Assembly: GCA_903875135.1 (NCBI GenBank)
Contig: CAIQUZ010000109.1
Coordinates: 1-64,000, forward strand
Direction: 5' to 3'
DNA from: an uncultured beta proteobacterium
GTDB lineage: Bacteria; Pseudomonadota; Gammaproteobacteria; Burkholderiales; Burkholderiaceae
Length of the DNA: 64,000 bases
Position 1 is the first letter of the stretch. Each line of letters begins with the position of its first letter. Positions 25,582-34,535 of this stretch are shown piece after piece. The position numbers were made by a program, and so were the translations under genes. The notes beneath the pieces are model-generated. The model saw only the letters and a list, made by a program, of their open reading frames with translations. It did no database searches and was not told the DNA's origin.

Positions 25582-26082
25582 ATGACGAACAAAACCTTGA
25601 TATTGAAAGAAATGGGTATTAGCTCTTGGAAGCTAAAATCTGCTGAGAGTATGGCTCCAGTTGCGGAGTTGACTATCCCTAAAGAGAAAAAGAATATGGC
25701 CTCAAGCTATCCAGTTTGGACATTGGTTGTTGAAGATTCGGCATCATTTGCTCCCTTGTTTAAAAATATTCAAAAAATGATTCAAAATTTTGGAGTTGAA
25801 GTACAAATTGTCCAATTTGATCCTGCAATTGTGGCCAAAGAGATCCATGGGGGTTTATTGATTGCTTTTGGCGAACGTCCGAGTCAGTTCTTTTCTGGTG
25901 AGCACACCTCAGTGAGTGAGTTGCGAGAAATTCTATTTGAGACGAGTAATCGTTCTGAACAAGAAATCCCAGTGATTGCCACGTATGATTTAAAAGAGGT
26001 CTATCAAAATCCAGTCAAAAAACAACAACTTTGGACGGACCTCATCTTTGCAAGAAACGTTTTCTTAGACACGATGGTTTAA
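25582..26082 (+). CDS. HolD-like protein (putative DNA polymerase III psi subunit), UDG-related
   Basis: A 166-residue protein starting 3 bp after rimI. The N-terminus LKEMGISSWKLKS resembles the LQQLGITQWSLR segment of E. coli HolD, and the C-terminus DLKEVYQNPVKKQQLWTDL resembles the HolD segment TDLRANPTARAALWQQI. E. coli holD also sits next to rimI. The fold of psi resembles uracil-DNA glycosylases, and many Burkholderiales carry a family 4/5 UDG at this locus; this protein has no cysteine at all, so it cannot hold the 4Fe-4S cluster of those enzymes, and lacks their catalytic motifs. HolD-like clamp-loader subunit is my preferred reading; a degenerate UDG remnant is the alternative. Confidence 0.55.
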   Translation: MTNKTLILKEMGISSWKLKSAESMAPVAELTIPKEKKNMASSYPVWTLVVEDSASFAPLFKNIQKMIQNFGVEVQIVQFDPAIVAKEIHGGLLIAFGERPSQFFSGEHTSVSELREILFETSNRSEQEIPVIATYDLKEVYQNPVKKQQLWTDLIFARNVFLDTMV

Positions 26083-27407
26083 GTTGGGGGAAGTGTTTTT
26101 TCTTCTCCAATAAGGTGAAGTGAATCGTACTCTTGTTGGTTCAGTTGATGTCGATACATAACCAGTGCCATGGTCACAATGACAAAGCAACCGAATAATA
26201 AAATGACTACCTGAACTGAAATATCGAATGATATCAAGAAAGCATAGAGTGCCAGCATAATTAAAACAGATAAGTTCTCATTGAAGTTTTGAATGGCGAT
26301 AGAGTGACCAGAGGACAAGAGGACATGTCCTCGATGTTGAAGTAAAGCATTCATAGGGACGACAAAATAGCCGGACATCCAACCAATCGTAATGAGGAAG
26401 ATATAGGTAAATAACAAATAGGCAGGCAGGTGTATAAATCCTAAGTGAATAACATAGTCATGAAAGTTTTCTTTCTGAAAGGCGGAGAGTGTGATGACTA
26501 AAAACCCCATAATGACGCCATATTTTAGTACGTTGAGAGAGTCTTTAAGCGGCACTCTCCACGCAGCCCACATCGCTCCTCCAGCCACGCCAAACGCCAC
26601 AATGGCTTGCAGAATAGCACCTTGCGATAAGTCCATATCTAAAGAACTTTCTGCCCACTTTAAAATAATAAATTGCAAGGTTGCGCCGATACCCCAAAAC
26701 AAGGTAGTTACTGCCAACGATATTTGTCCGATACGGTCATTCCACAGCGTCCTAAAGTTCAGTGCGAAGTCTTTAAAGATGGTCAGAGGGTTTTTTGAGA
26801 GCTTGTCATAGACCACGCCGGTTTCAGGAATCCGTAAATTAATCAAAGCAGCAATCAGGTACAAACCAACAATGAGGGCAATCGCGGCCTCAGGAGGGGT
26901 ATCAATATGGGTATCAACGAGTGGTAAATCGAGGATGAGTAGGGTTTGAGCTACTCGAGGACTTATTAATAAGCCACCCAGAACGGTTCCAAAGATAATC
27001 GAGCAAACCGTGAGGCCTTCAATCCACCCATTTGCTGCAACGAGTTTTTCTGGAGGGAGAAGTTCTGTCAAAATACCATATTTAGCCGGTGAATAGGCGG
27101 CGGCACCAAAACCAACAATCGCATATGCAAAAAGAGGGTGTAAACCAAATAACATGGTTAAACAACCAATGACTTTGATTGAGTTGGTGAGGAACATGAC
27201 CTTACCTTTTGGTCGAGAATCTGCAAAGGCACCAACATAGGCGGCAAGAACAACGTAAGATAGGACAAAGAATAATTTAAGTAACGGGGTCATCCATTCT
27301 GGGGAATGAAGTTGGACTAAAAGAGCGATTGCAGCAATTAGTAGGGCATTGTCGGCAAGCGATGAAAAAAACTGCGCTGCCATAATGGAATAAAAACCAG
27401 GTTTCAT
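26079..27407 (-). CDS. lplT: Lysophospholipid transporter LplT (MFS)
   Basis: A 442-residue MFS protein with about 12 hydrophobic helices. The N-terminus FYSIMAAQFFSSLADNALLI and segments LSYVVLAAYVGAFADSRPKGK and YGILTELLPPEKLVAANGW are typical of LplT, which flips lysophosphatidylethanolamine inward for re-acylation. No fused acyltransferase (Aas) domain is present and no aas gene is adjacent. It is divergent from alr with a 48-bp gap, and its stop overlaps the stop of the HolD-like gene by 4 bp, tail to tail. Confidence 0.92.
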   Translation of the reverse strand: MKPGFYSIMAAQFFSSLADNALLIAAIALLVQLHSPEWMTPLLKLFFVLSYVVLAAYVGAFADSRPKGKVMFLTNSIKVIGCLTMLFGLHPLFAYAIVGFGAAAYSPAKYGILTELLPPEKLVAANGWIEGLTVCSIIFGTVLGGLLISPRVAQTLLILDLPLVDTHIDTPPEAAIALIVGLYLIAALINLRIPETGVVYDKLSKNPLTIFKDFALNFRTLWNDRIGQISLAVTTLFWGIGATLQFIILKWAESSLDMDLSQGAILQAIVAFGVAGGAMWAAWRVPLKDSLNVLKYGVIMGFLVITLSAFQKENFHDYVIHLGFIHLPAYLLFTYIFLITIGWMSGYFVVPMNALLQHRGHVLLSSGHSIAIQNFNENLSVLIMLALYAFLISFDISVQVVILLFGCFVIVTMALVMYRHQLNQQEYDSLHLIGEEKTLPPT

Positions 27408-27455
27408 TCGTACAATGATATGTTAAACATAAATATATTTCCAAAAAACTAAAAA

Positions 27456-28583
27456 ATGATGCATCGACCTATACAGGCAACAATTTTGACACAGAATCTG
27501 CGTGACAACCTGCGTTTGGCTAAAAATATATGCCGACAAAGTTCATCTTGGGCGGTTGTCAAAGCCAATGCTTATGGACACACGATAGAAGCGGCACTTC
27601 AAGGATTCTCTGAAAGTGAAGGTTTGGCCTTGCTAGAGCTTGAAAGTGCGGGCTTAGCCAGAAAGCTGCGTTGGCAAAAAAAGATTTTATTATTAGAAGG
27701 AATCTTCTCTATTGCTGATTTAGATGAGGTATTACGTTTGCATTGTGATCATGTGATACATCATGAAGAGCAGATTACCCATTTATTAAGCTGGTTTAAA
27801 AAACAATCGGCGGACCGTCAAGCAGAATTTCTTGAGCATTGTTCCATTTGGCTTAAACTAAATTCAGGAATGAATCGATTAGGCTTCAAATCAGCGGCTT
27901 ATGGCGTGGCTTTTGAGGTTCTCAAGAATATGGGGTGTACGGTTCACCATTTAACGCATTTTGCCAATGCAGATGATGAGACGAAATTTCCATCGGTTCA
28001 AAGTCAATGGGACGTCTTTACCAAAGCGACGCAATTTTTTGCTGGGTTAAGGTCAGCGGCAAATTCAGCGGCCATACTCCATCATCCGCAGACGCATGCT
28101 GATTTTATTCGGCCCGGCATTATGCTTTATGGAGCCTCTCCATCAGGTATCTACCAAGATATAGCTTCGGTTGGGTTAAAGGCCGGAATGACTTTAAGAA
28201 GTAAGATTATTGCCATCCAAGACTTACAAGTGGGTGAGCAAGTTGGTTATGGTTCACAATTTACGGCGACTAAAAATACCAAAATTGCAGTAATAGCCTG
28301 TGGTTATGCTGATGGATATCCACGGCATGCACCAAATGGCACGCCCGTTTGGATTGGATCTAGGAGTCATCTTACTGATGGGGGATTGGCTTTTACTGCG
28401 GGAAGAGTATCAATGGATATGATGACTGTCGATGTCAGTCATCTGCCATTTGCTGAGTTAGGGTCACCGGTAGAGTTGTGGGGTGAGCTTTTACCGATCG
28501 ATAAGGTTGCTTATTCAGCTGGAACGGTTGGTTATGAACTCATGTGTGCTGTAGCACCTAGAGTTCATGTCAGCATTGTTTAG
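27456..28583 (+). CDS. alr: Alanine racemase
   Basis: A 375-residue fold-III PLP enzyme making D-alanine for peptidoglycan. The PLP lysine is K36 in VVKANAYGH; the second catalytic base is Y265 in VGYGSQF; the C-terminal beta domain has the usual GRVSMDMMTVD segment. Two ATGs lie in tandem at 27456 and 27459 without a clear Shine-Dalgarno site. It is divergent from lplT and its stop overlaps that of bamD by 4 bp at the other end. Confidence 0.95.
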   Translation: MMHRPIQATILTQNLRDNLRLAKNICRQSSSWAVVKANAYGHTIEAALQGFSESEGLALLELESAGLARKLRWQKKILLLEGIFSIADLDEVLRLHCDHVIHHEEQITHLLSWFKKQSADRQAEFLEHCSIWLKLNSGMNRLGFKSAAYGVAFEVLKNMGCTVHHLTHFANADDETKFPSVQSQWDVFTKATQFFAGLRSAANSAAILHHPQTHADFIRPGIMLYGASPSGIYQDIASVGLKAGMTLRSKIIAIQDLQVGEQVGYGSQFTATKNTKIAVIACGYADGYPRHAPNGTPVWIGSRSHLTDGGLAFTAGRVSMDMMTVDVSHLPFAELGSPVELWGELLPIDKVAYSAGTVGYELMCAVAPRVHVSIV

Positions 28584-29440
28584 TTATTGTTCCAAAATTG
28601 CCACCATTTGCTGGCTTGAGCAGTGACAGGTTCTCTTTTACCTGTTTTAAAAATTGTACTTTGGGGAAAATTTAAAGTAAAAATCCGCATCGTATCGGCA
28701 CTTAAATCTTTCATTCCAAGTGCATCATAAGATTTAACCATTAAATATAAGGCTTCTTCAATGGCTGGCGCGCGGTCGTAATCTTTGATTGCCGTTTGAC
28801 AACGATTGATGGCTGCAACATAAGCGCCACGGCGATAGTAGTAGCGTGCAGCATTGACATCGCTCTCCGCCAGGGAGTTGACAATGTATCTCATACGATC
28901 TAAGGCGTCAGGCGTATACTTGCTATCAGGAAAATTAACCGTTAATGTTTTAAAGGCTTGGTAAGCGTCTTTTGAGGCCTTTGGATCACGTTCACTCAAG
29001 TCTTGACCAGAAAACTTGCCTAAAAAACCCGTATTGTCATTGAACGTAATGAGGCCCTTCAAGTAGTATGCGTAATCAATATCAGGATGACCAGGGTGAA
29101 GCTGAATAAAGCGATTCACAGAGGCTAAGGCTAATTCTTGCTCATTCCTTTTCCAGTTGCAATAAGCTGAATTAATTTGAGCTTGTTCAGCAAGTGGTCC
29201 AAAAGGATAGCGGGACTCTAGTTTTTCAAAGTATTTCACGCAGTTCGGATAATCACTATCAGCTAGTGAAGACTTGGCTTCATTGAGTAATTTATTTTGG
29301 GACCAAGACGCGGTTTCATCATAATCTTTTTGCGCACAACCGACAAAGATAGTTGGAACGATCAAGACCGTCAAAATGGTAGCGATTCTTAAAAGACGCT
29401 TTAAACTTACATAATTAGTTAACAATTGATTCTCTAACAA
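28580..29440 (-). CDS. bamD: Outer membrane protein assembly lipoprotein BamD
   Basis: A TPR lipoprotein of the BAM complex, about 286 residues. A hydrophobic leader ends in the lipobox FVGC (Cys near residue 35); repeated helices follow with YPNCVKYFEKLESRYPFGP and HPDIDYAYYLKGLITF, typical of BamD/ComL. No in-frame ATG precedes the lipobox; TTG at 29440 is the only nearby start and has no clear ribosome-binding site. An ATG at 29452 is one base out of frame, separated by a run of seven A (plus strand), so a sequencing indel or polymerase slippage could explain the odd start. It is divergent from rluD, as in many betaproteobacteria. Confidence 0.9.
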   Translation of the reverse strand: MLENQLLTNYVSLKRLLRIATILTVLIVPTIFVGCAQKDYDETASWSQNKLLNEAKSSLADSDYPNCVKYFEKLESRYPFGPLAEQAQINSAYCNWKRNEQELALASVNRFIQLHPGHPDIDYAYYLKGLITFNDNTGFLGKFSGQDLSERDPKASKDAYQAFKTLTVNFPDSKYTPDALDRMRYIVNSLAESDVNAARYYYRRGAYVAAINRCQTAIKDYDRAPAIEEALYLMVKSYDALGMKDLSADTMRIFTLNFPQSTIFKTGKREPVTAQASKWWQFWNNN

Positions 29441-29477
29441 AAAAAGTCATGGTTATAAAAACATTCACTCAAACTAT

Positions 29478-30536
29478 ATGAGTTCTACAGAATATTCTGA
29501 TTATATCGATGATGCCGACCCTGTGGAAGAAGTATCGTCGGTCAAGCAAATTCAGGTCGAATTACCGATTGAGTTACGTGGTGAAAGAATTGATAAAGCA
29601 ATTGCCAAAGTTTTAACCGAATACTCTAGGAGTAAGATTCAGCAATGGTTAGAGGCTGGTCTGATTTATGAGAATGAGCGGCAATTACAAGTCAAAGACA
29701 CGGCCTCAGGTCAGCAGATCCTTCAAATTTCAGTTCCCAATGACCCTCAAAATGAAGCGTTTCTTCCGGAAAATATTCCCCTAAAAGTCGTTTTTAGTGA
29801 TGAAAATATTGCAATTATCGATAAACCTTACGGAATGGTGGTTCATCCAGCCGCTGGAAACTGGTCCGGAACCTTATTAAATGCTCTTTTATATCTATTT
29901 CCTGAGTGTTCACAAGTCCCCCGAGCCGGTATCGTCCACCGTTTAGATAAAGATACTTCGGGATTACTCGTGATTGCCAAAAATTCGATTGCTCAGTTAG
30001 GCTTGGTCAAGCAATTACAAGATCGTTCTATGCAACGCAAGTATTTAGCTTTAGCTTGGGGTAAGACCCCAACCACGAAAGTGATACATGGTTCAATTGG
30101 GCGAGATCCTAGAGACCGGTTAAAGATGGGTATTACATTGGGTCATGGTAAGGAAGCTACGACACATCTACAAACCTTATGCCATGCCAAGTTTGAAGGG
30201 AAGGATTTGTCATTGCTCAGTTGTCAATTAGAAACTGGGCGCACCCACCAGATTCGGGTTCATTTAGAGTCGATTGGTCATGCCTTGGTGAATGACCCGG
30301 TCTATAAGAATCGCATTCCTCATCAAACTGCACAAGTTCTTAAAGAGCAGTTGTTATCTCATCAGATTGATTTTCCAGGACAGTTTTTGCATGCCGGCTT
30401 ATTGGGCTTTATGCATCCTATTACCCACGAACAACTGATTTTTAGTCAGCCAGCATCACTTCCTATGTTGCAAATGCTGGATTTCTTACAGATTGAACCC
30501 GTCGTTTGGCAAAAGGCTTTTGAAACATGCAATTAG
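29478..30536 (+). CDS. rluD: 23S rRNA pseudouridine synthase RluD
   Basis: A 352-residue RluA-family synthase. An S4-like RNA-binding domain (about 30-90, ELRGERIDKAIAKVL) precedes the catalytic domain with HRLDKDTSGLLV, where D157 is the nucleophile. RluD makes pseudouridines 1911/1915/1917 in helix 69 of 23S rRNA. The neighbourhood bamD / rluD-pgeF is the conserved one, which supports RluD rather than RluC or RluA. Its last codons overlap the pgeF start (30527-30536). Confidence 0.93.
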   Translation: MSSTEYSDYIDDADPVEEVSSVKQIQVELPIELRGERIDKAIAKVLTEYSRSKIQQWLEAGLIYENERQLQVKDTASGQQILQISVPNDPQNEAFLPENIPLKVVFSDENIAIIDKPYGMVVHPAAGNWSGTLLNALLYLFPECSQVPRAGIVHRLDKDTSGLLVIAKNSIAQLGLVKQLQDRSMQRKYLALAWGKTPTTKVIHGSIGRDPRDRLKMGITLGHGKEATTHLQTLCHAKFEGKDLSLLSCQLETGRTHQIRVHLESIGHALVNDPVYKNRIPHQTAQVLKEQLLSHQIDFPGQFLHAGLLGFMHPITHEQLIFSQPASLPMLQMLDFLQIEPVVWQKAFETCN

Positions 30537-31303
30537 AAGTCAGGGAATCAGGATTAGTCCTTTTGCGACCGAAATGGGATGTTCCTGAGCATGTGCAATC
30601 TTTTGTTTCAACCCGATCGGGCGGGGTTAGTGTTGGTTTATATACCTCATTAAACTTAGGGGCTCATGTTGGAGATCACCATGAGAGTGTCAAGCAAAAT
30701 CGTGAAAAAATTAGAGCACATCTACCGAATGAGCCAATTTGGCTAAATCAAGTTCACGGTACTGAAATATCGACGGATAAAGTTCCTTTAGAACAAGCTG
30801 ACGGGATCATTACGGAACGAAGCAATCGTGTATTGAGTATCATGACAGCCGATTGTCTACCACTTTTATTCTGTGATCACGCAGGTGATATGCTGGCCGC
30901 TTGTCATGGTGGTTGGCGGGGCCTCTCCCAAGGAATTGTCGCCAGAACAGTCCAGCAGATGTTATTTGAAAAAAAACCAGATGATACGAAAAAATACCTA
31001 GCAGGGATTTCGGTATATTTAGGTCCGTGTATTGGACCACAGCATTTTGAAGTTGGGATTGATGTGGTGGAGGCATTTCATCATCATGGTGAATTATTGA
31101 TGAAGGATGCCTTCCAATCGGGCTTAAATCATGGAAAGTGGCACGCAAATCTTTTTAAAATAGCAACTAAACAATGTCAATTATTAGGAATAGACAGGAT
31201 TTTTACTGAAGAAATTTGTTGCTTTGAGGAAAAAGATGTATTTTTTTCTCACCGTAGAGATCGTCAAACTGGAAGGTTTGCTAGTTTTTTATGGAAAATT
31301 TAA
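30527..31303 (+). CDS. pgeF: Peptidoglycan editing factor PgeF (YfiH, laccase-domain)
   Basis: A 258-residue Cu-oxidase_4/YfiH protein. The zinc-site residues are H78 (NQVHGTE), C110 (TADCLPLLF) and H127 (CHGGWRG), and GPCIGPQHFEVG is the next family signature. These proteins were once called polyphenol oxidases; in E. coli YfiH prevents misincorporation of serine for alanine in peptidoglycan precursors, and relatives have purine nucleoside activity. The ATG lies inside the rluD end, so the two are translationally coupled. Confidence 0.92.
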   Translation: MQLEVRESGLVLLRPKWDVPEHVQSFVSTRSGGVSVGLYTSLNLGAHVGDHHESVKQNREKIRAHLPNEPIWLNQVHGTEISTDKVPLEQADGIITERSNRVLSIMTADCLPLLFCDHAGDMLAACHGGWRGLSQGIVARTVQQMLFEKKPDDTKKYLAGISVYLGPCIGPQHFEVGIDVVEAFHHHGELLMKDAFQSGLNHGKWHANLFKIATKQCQLLGIDRIFTEEICCFEEKDVFFSHRRDRQTGRFASFLWKI

Positions 31304-31314
31304 TCGACTTATCA

Positions 31315-31342
31315 TTGCTTCACTAGGGTATGCCACTATAAC
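31315..31342 (+). promoter_or_regulatory. Candidate promoter of the pha operon
   Basis: TTGCTT (31315-31320), 16-base spacer, TATAAC (31337-31342), 64 bp before the phaC start in a 103-bp gap after pgeF. Confidence 0.35.
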
Positions 31343-31406
31343 GAATTTATTAGTTTCAGAATAGATTGTTATCTTAGAAGCTATCATTAATTATCAGGAG
31401 ATTTTT

Positions 31407-33047
31407 TTGTACGACCAAGCTAAAGCTTTATTTGGGGATTGGGTATCGCCCAAGCTTTCCACAATGGATATGGCATTAATTCCCCCCAATAAATTAAACG
31501 AAATTGAGCAACAGTATGCTAAGGATGTTTATCAGCTATGGTCGGGTCAATTAGAAAAGCCTTTAGAAGATTCTCGCTTTAAAGCTCCTATTTGGCATGA
31601 TGGCTGGTCTTCGTTGGTCTATCAACTTTACTTAATTAACTCCAATCATTTAATGGCCTTAGCCAAGGCCGTTGAAGGGGAGCCTAAGGTGAAAAATAAG
31701 ATCATTTTTGCAACAGAGCAAGTGATTTCTAGTTTGTCACCAACGAATTTTTTAGCCACCAATCCTGAGGCAATAGAGCAATTAATTTTATCGAATGGTC
31801 AGTCTTTGACGAGTGGCTTACAAAATATACTGACCGATTTGCAGCTGGGGAAGATTTCTCAAACGGATACGACCGCTTTTGAAGTGGGAAAAAATATAGC
31901 CGTATCTGAGGGATCGGTTATTTTTCAAAATCAATTGTTTCAACTGATTCAGTACAAACCAACCACGGGAATGGTTTATGAAAAACCATTTTTGATGGTG
32001 CCGCCTTGTATTAATAAATATTACATATTAGATTTGCAGCCACAAACCTCAATGGTTCGTTATTTAGTTAGTCAAGGTTTTACGGTGTACATGGTCTCAT
32101 GGAAAAATCCAGATCATGCAATGGCGCACATTACTTGGGAAGATTATGTTGGTCAGGGAGTCATCGAAGCCATTCGCGTTACTGTAGAAAATTCCAAGCA
32201 AGCGCAAATTAATTTACTCGGTTTTTGTGTGGGAGGCACCTTGGTGGGGAATGCGATTGCTGTGCTGGCAGCTCAAGATATCCATCCGATTGCCAGCGTG
32301 ACCCTCTTAACCTCTTTTCTTGATTTTTCAGATACGGGACAACTCGATGTTTTTATCGATGAAGCTATGGTTGAAATGCGAGAAAAATCGATTGGTGGTA
32401 AGGGAGGGGAATGTGCGCTTCTCAGTGGGGTGGAATTAGCAAATACCTTTTCTTTTTTAAGACCTAATGATCTTGTTTGGAACTATTTTGTATCGAACTA
32501 CTTGTTAGGTAAAACACCTCCTACCTTTGATTTATTATTTTGGAATGGTGATTCCACGAATTTGCCGGGCCCAATGTACAGCTATTACCTGCGCCATATG
32601 TACTTGAATAATGAATTGAAGGTACCGAATCGTTTGGAGATGTGTGGTACGCCTGTTGATTTATCGAAAATTGATTGTCCTGCCTATATTTATGCATCAA
32701 AAGATGATCACATTGTTCCTTGGAAATCCGCTTATGGATCAACGCAGATCTTGACAGGGCAAAAGAAATTTATCTTGGGTGCGTCAGGTCATATTGCCGG
32801 AGTGATTAATCCACCAGAGAAAAAGAAACGTAATTATTGGACAAATGATCAGTTGCCTAAAAATCCTAGCGAATGGTTGGATCGTGCCCAATCGATTGAA
32901 GGAAGTTGGTGGCCTGATTTTGTTAAATGGCTCAGTGGTTACAGTGGAAAAAAGATAAAAGCGAAGAATGCTTTAGGGTCGACCAAGTATCCACCGATTG
33001 AACCGGCGCCTGGCGCTTATGTAAAAGAAAAGGCAGTTAAAATTTAA
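31407..33047 (+). CDS. phaC: Poly(3-hydroxyalkanoate) synthase, class I
   Basis: A 546-residue class I PHA synthase that polymerises (R)-3-hydroxyacyl-CoA. The lipase-like box GFCVGG carries nucleophile C274; D434 (SKDDHIVPW) and H462 (GASGHIAGVINPP) complete the triad. It starts at TTG 31407, decided by CAGGAG at 31395-31400 with a 6-base spacer; no in-frame ATG is near. phaB follows after 16 bp with its own strong ribosome-binding site. The protein is shorter at the N-terminus than the 589-residue C. necator enzyme. Confidence 0.95.
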   Translation: MYDQAKALFGDWVSPKLSTMDMALIPPNKLNEIEQQYAKDVYQLWSGQLEKPLEDSRFKAPIWHDGWSSLVYQLYLINSNHLMALAKAVEGEPKVKNKIIFATEQVISSLSPTNFLATNPEAIEQLILSNGQSLTSGLQNILTDLQLGKISQTDTTAFEVGKNIAVSEGSVIFQNQLFQLIQYKPTTGMVYEKPFLMVPPCINKYYILDLQPQTSMVRYLVSQGFTVYMVSWKNPDHAMAHITWEDYVGQGVIEAIRVTVENSKQAQINLLGFCVGGTLVGNAIAVLAAQDIHPIASVTLLTSFLDFSDTGQLDVFIDEAMVEMREKSIGGKGGECALLSGVELANTFSFLRPNDLVWNYFVSNYLLGKTPPTFDLLFWNGDSTNLPGPMYSYYLRHMYLNNELKVPNRLEMCGTPVDLSKIDCPAYIYASKDDHIVPWKSAYGSTQILTGQKKFILGASGHIAGVINPPEKKKRNYWTNDQLPKNPSEWLDRAQSIEGSWWPDFVKWLSGYSGKKIKAKNALGSTKYPPIEPAPGAYVKEKAVKI

Positions 33048-33063
33048 TTAATGAGGAGATATG

Positions 33064-33804
33064 ATGAGTAAAAAAATTGCGTATGTAACTGGCGGTATGG
33101 GTGGTATTGGAACGGCTATTTGTCAAAAGTTATTTAAAGATGGCTTTATTGTGATTGCTGGTTGTGGTCCTAACTCTCCTAGAAAAGATCGTTGGCTTTC
33201 AGAGCAAAAGGCTTTAGGCTATGATTTTCATGCCTCAGAAGGGAATGTGGGGGATTGGGGTAGCACAGTTGCGGCCTTTAATAAAGTGAAGGCTGAAATC
33301 GGCACGGTAGATGTGCTAGTGAATAATGCTGGCATCACTAGAGATACTGTTTTTAGAAAGATGACTGCAGAAGATTGGCAAGCTGTGATCAATACGAATC
33401 TTAATTCATTATTTAATGTGACGAAACAAGTGATTGATGGAATGGTTGAAAAAGGTTGGGGAAGGGTAGTCAATATTTCCTCGGTGAATGGTCAAAAAGG
33501 TCAATTTGGGCAAACGAACTATGCTACGGCTAAAGCTGGATTGAGGGGCTTTACGATGGCGCTTGCTCAAGAGGTTGCCACGAAGGGTGTTACGATCAAC
33601 ACCGTTTCGCCAGGGTATATTGGAACGGATATGGTGAAGTCGATTCGTGAGGATGTCTTGAATAAGATTGTTGAGACGATTCCTGTGAAGCGTTTGGGAA
33701 CCCCAGAAGAGATTGCCTCCATGGTGGCTTGGTTAGCGTCAGAAGATGGTGGATTTGCCACTGGTGCTGACTTTTCTCTCAATGGCGGCCTGCACATGAG
33801 TTAA
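33064..33804 (+). CDS. phaB: Acetoacetyl-CoA reductase
   Basis: A 246-residue SDR nearly identical in layout to C. necator PhaB: YVTGGMGGIGTAI (cofactor loop), NNAGITRD, catalytic S-Y-K in NISSVNGQ and YATAKAG, and the C-terminal GADFSLNGGLHMS. It reduces acetoacetyl-CoA to (R)-3-hydroxybutyryl-CoA with NADPH. Tandem ATGs are at 33061 and 33064; AGGAG at 33054-33058 gives the better 5-base spacing for 33064. It is in one operon with phaC; a hairpin (33850-33873) follows before phaR. Confidence 0.95.
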   Translation: MSKKIAYVTGGMGGIGTAICQKLFKDGFIVIAGCGPNSPRKDRWLSEQKALGYDFHASEGNVGDWGSTVAAFNKVKAEIGTVDVLVNNAGITRDTVFRKMTAEDWQAVINTNLNSLFNVTKQVIDGMVEKGWGRVVNISSVNGQKGQFGQTNYATAKAGLRGFTMALAQEVATKGVTINTVSPGYIGTDMVKSIREDVLNKIVETIPVKRLGTPEEIASMVAWLASEDGGFATGADFSLNGGLHMS

Positions 33805-33849
33805 TGGGTAAAAGTGCTTTTTCGATGAATTGTTATCATTCGAACGTAT

Positions 33850-33873
33850 AATAAGGGGCTACGGTCCCTTATT
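33850..33873 (+). terminator. Hairpin between phaB and phaR, possible weak terminator or attenuator
   Basis: AATAAGGG (33850-33857) pairs with CCCTTATT (33866-33873) over an 8-base loop; only a short T-stretch follows. It lies 11 bp before the phaR ATG, so it could reduce read-through from phaCB or mask phaR initiation. Confidence 0.4.
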
Positions 33874-33884
33874 TCATTCCTACT

Positions 33885-34523
33885 ATGGCAACTCCAGCAC
33901 CCAAAACGCCGCGTCAACGAACCGCAAAGAAAACGGCGGAACGACCAAAACCTACTCCATCTGACTCGAATGAGCCCCAACATCAAGGCTCAAGCTCGAA
34001 AACGATGAATGGACAACGTATTATTAAAAAATATCCTAATCGTAGGCTTTACGATACCAAACATAGTACTTATGTCACCCTCTTTGATATTAAGGGCTTA
34101 GTGATGTCACAAGAGCCATTTATTGTGCAGGATGCTAAAACGGGTGAAGAGATTACTAGAAGTATTTTGATGCAAATTATTCTTGAAGAAGAGTCAAACG
34201 GCCATCCACTTTTTTCTACGCAAAGTCTGACGCAGATGATTCGTTTTTACGGAAATTCTTTACAAGGTATGATGGCGCCATTTTTAGAGCAGAATTTAAA
34301 TCAATTTATTGAGGTTCAGAATCAGTATGTCGCGCATTGTCAAAAAATAGGGAGTATTTCGAGTCCTGAGTCTTGGTCGAGTTTTCTAAACAACACATCA
34401 TCCCCACAGTTTGTCAATCCGATGAGTTATTTCATGAATGCAGGAACTCAATTTTGGGAGCAAATCCAATCACAAACACCGTCGATCATTCCTAGCTTTC
34501 CATTTAAACCCTTTAAGCCTTAA
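33885..34523 (+). CDS. phaR: Polyhydroxyalkanoate synthesis repressor PhaR
   Basis: A 212-residue PhaR. A lysine- and proline-rich, probably disordered head of about 40 residues precedes the PHB accumulation regulator DNA-binding domain (IIKKYPNRRLYDTKHSTYV), followed by the second PHB_acc domain (SLTQMIRFYGNSLQGMMAPF). PhaR binds DNA and nascent PHB granules, repressing phasin and its own gene until polymer appears. The start lacks a clear Shine-Dalgarno site and is preceded by a hairpin. Its position after phaCB is the standard one. Confidence 0.94.
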   Translation: MATPAPKTPRQRTAKKTAERPKPTPSDSNEPQHQGSSSKTMNGQRIIKKYPNRRLYDTKHSTYVTLFDIKGLVMSQEPFIVQDAKTGEEITRSILMQIILEEESNGHPLFSTQSLTQMIRFYGNSLQGMMAPFLEQNLNQFIEVQNQYVAHCQKIGSISSPESWSSFLNNTSSPQFVNPMSYFMNAGTQFWEQIQSQTPSIIPSFPFKPFKP

Positions 34524-34535
34524 AAGGATATTCTT

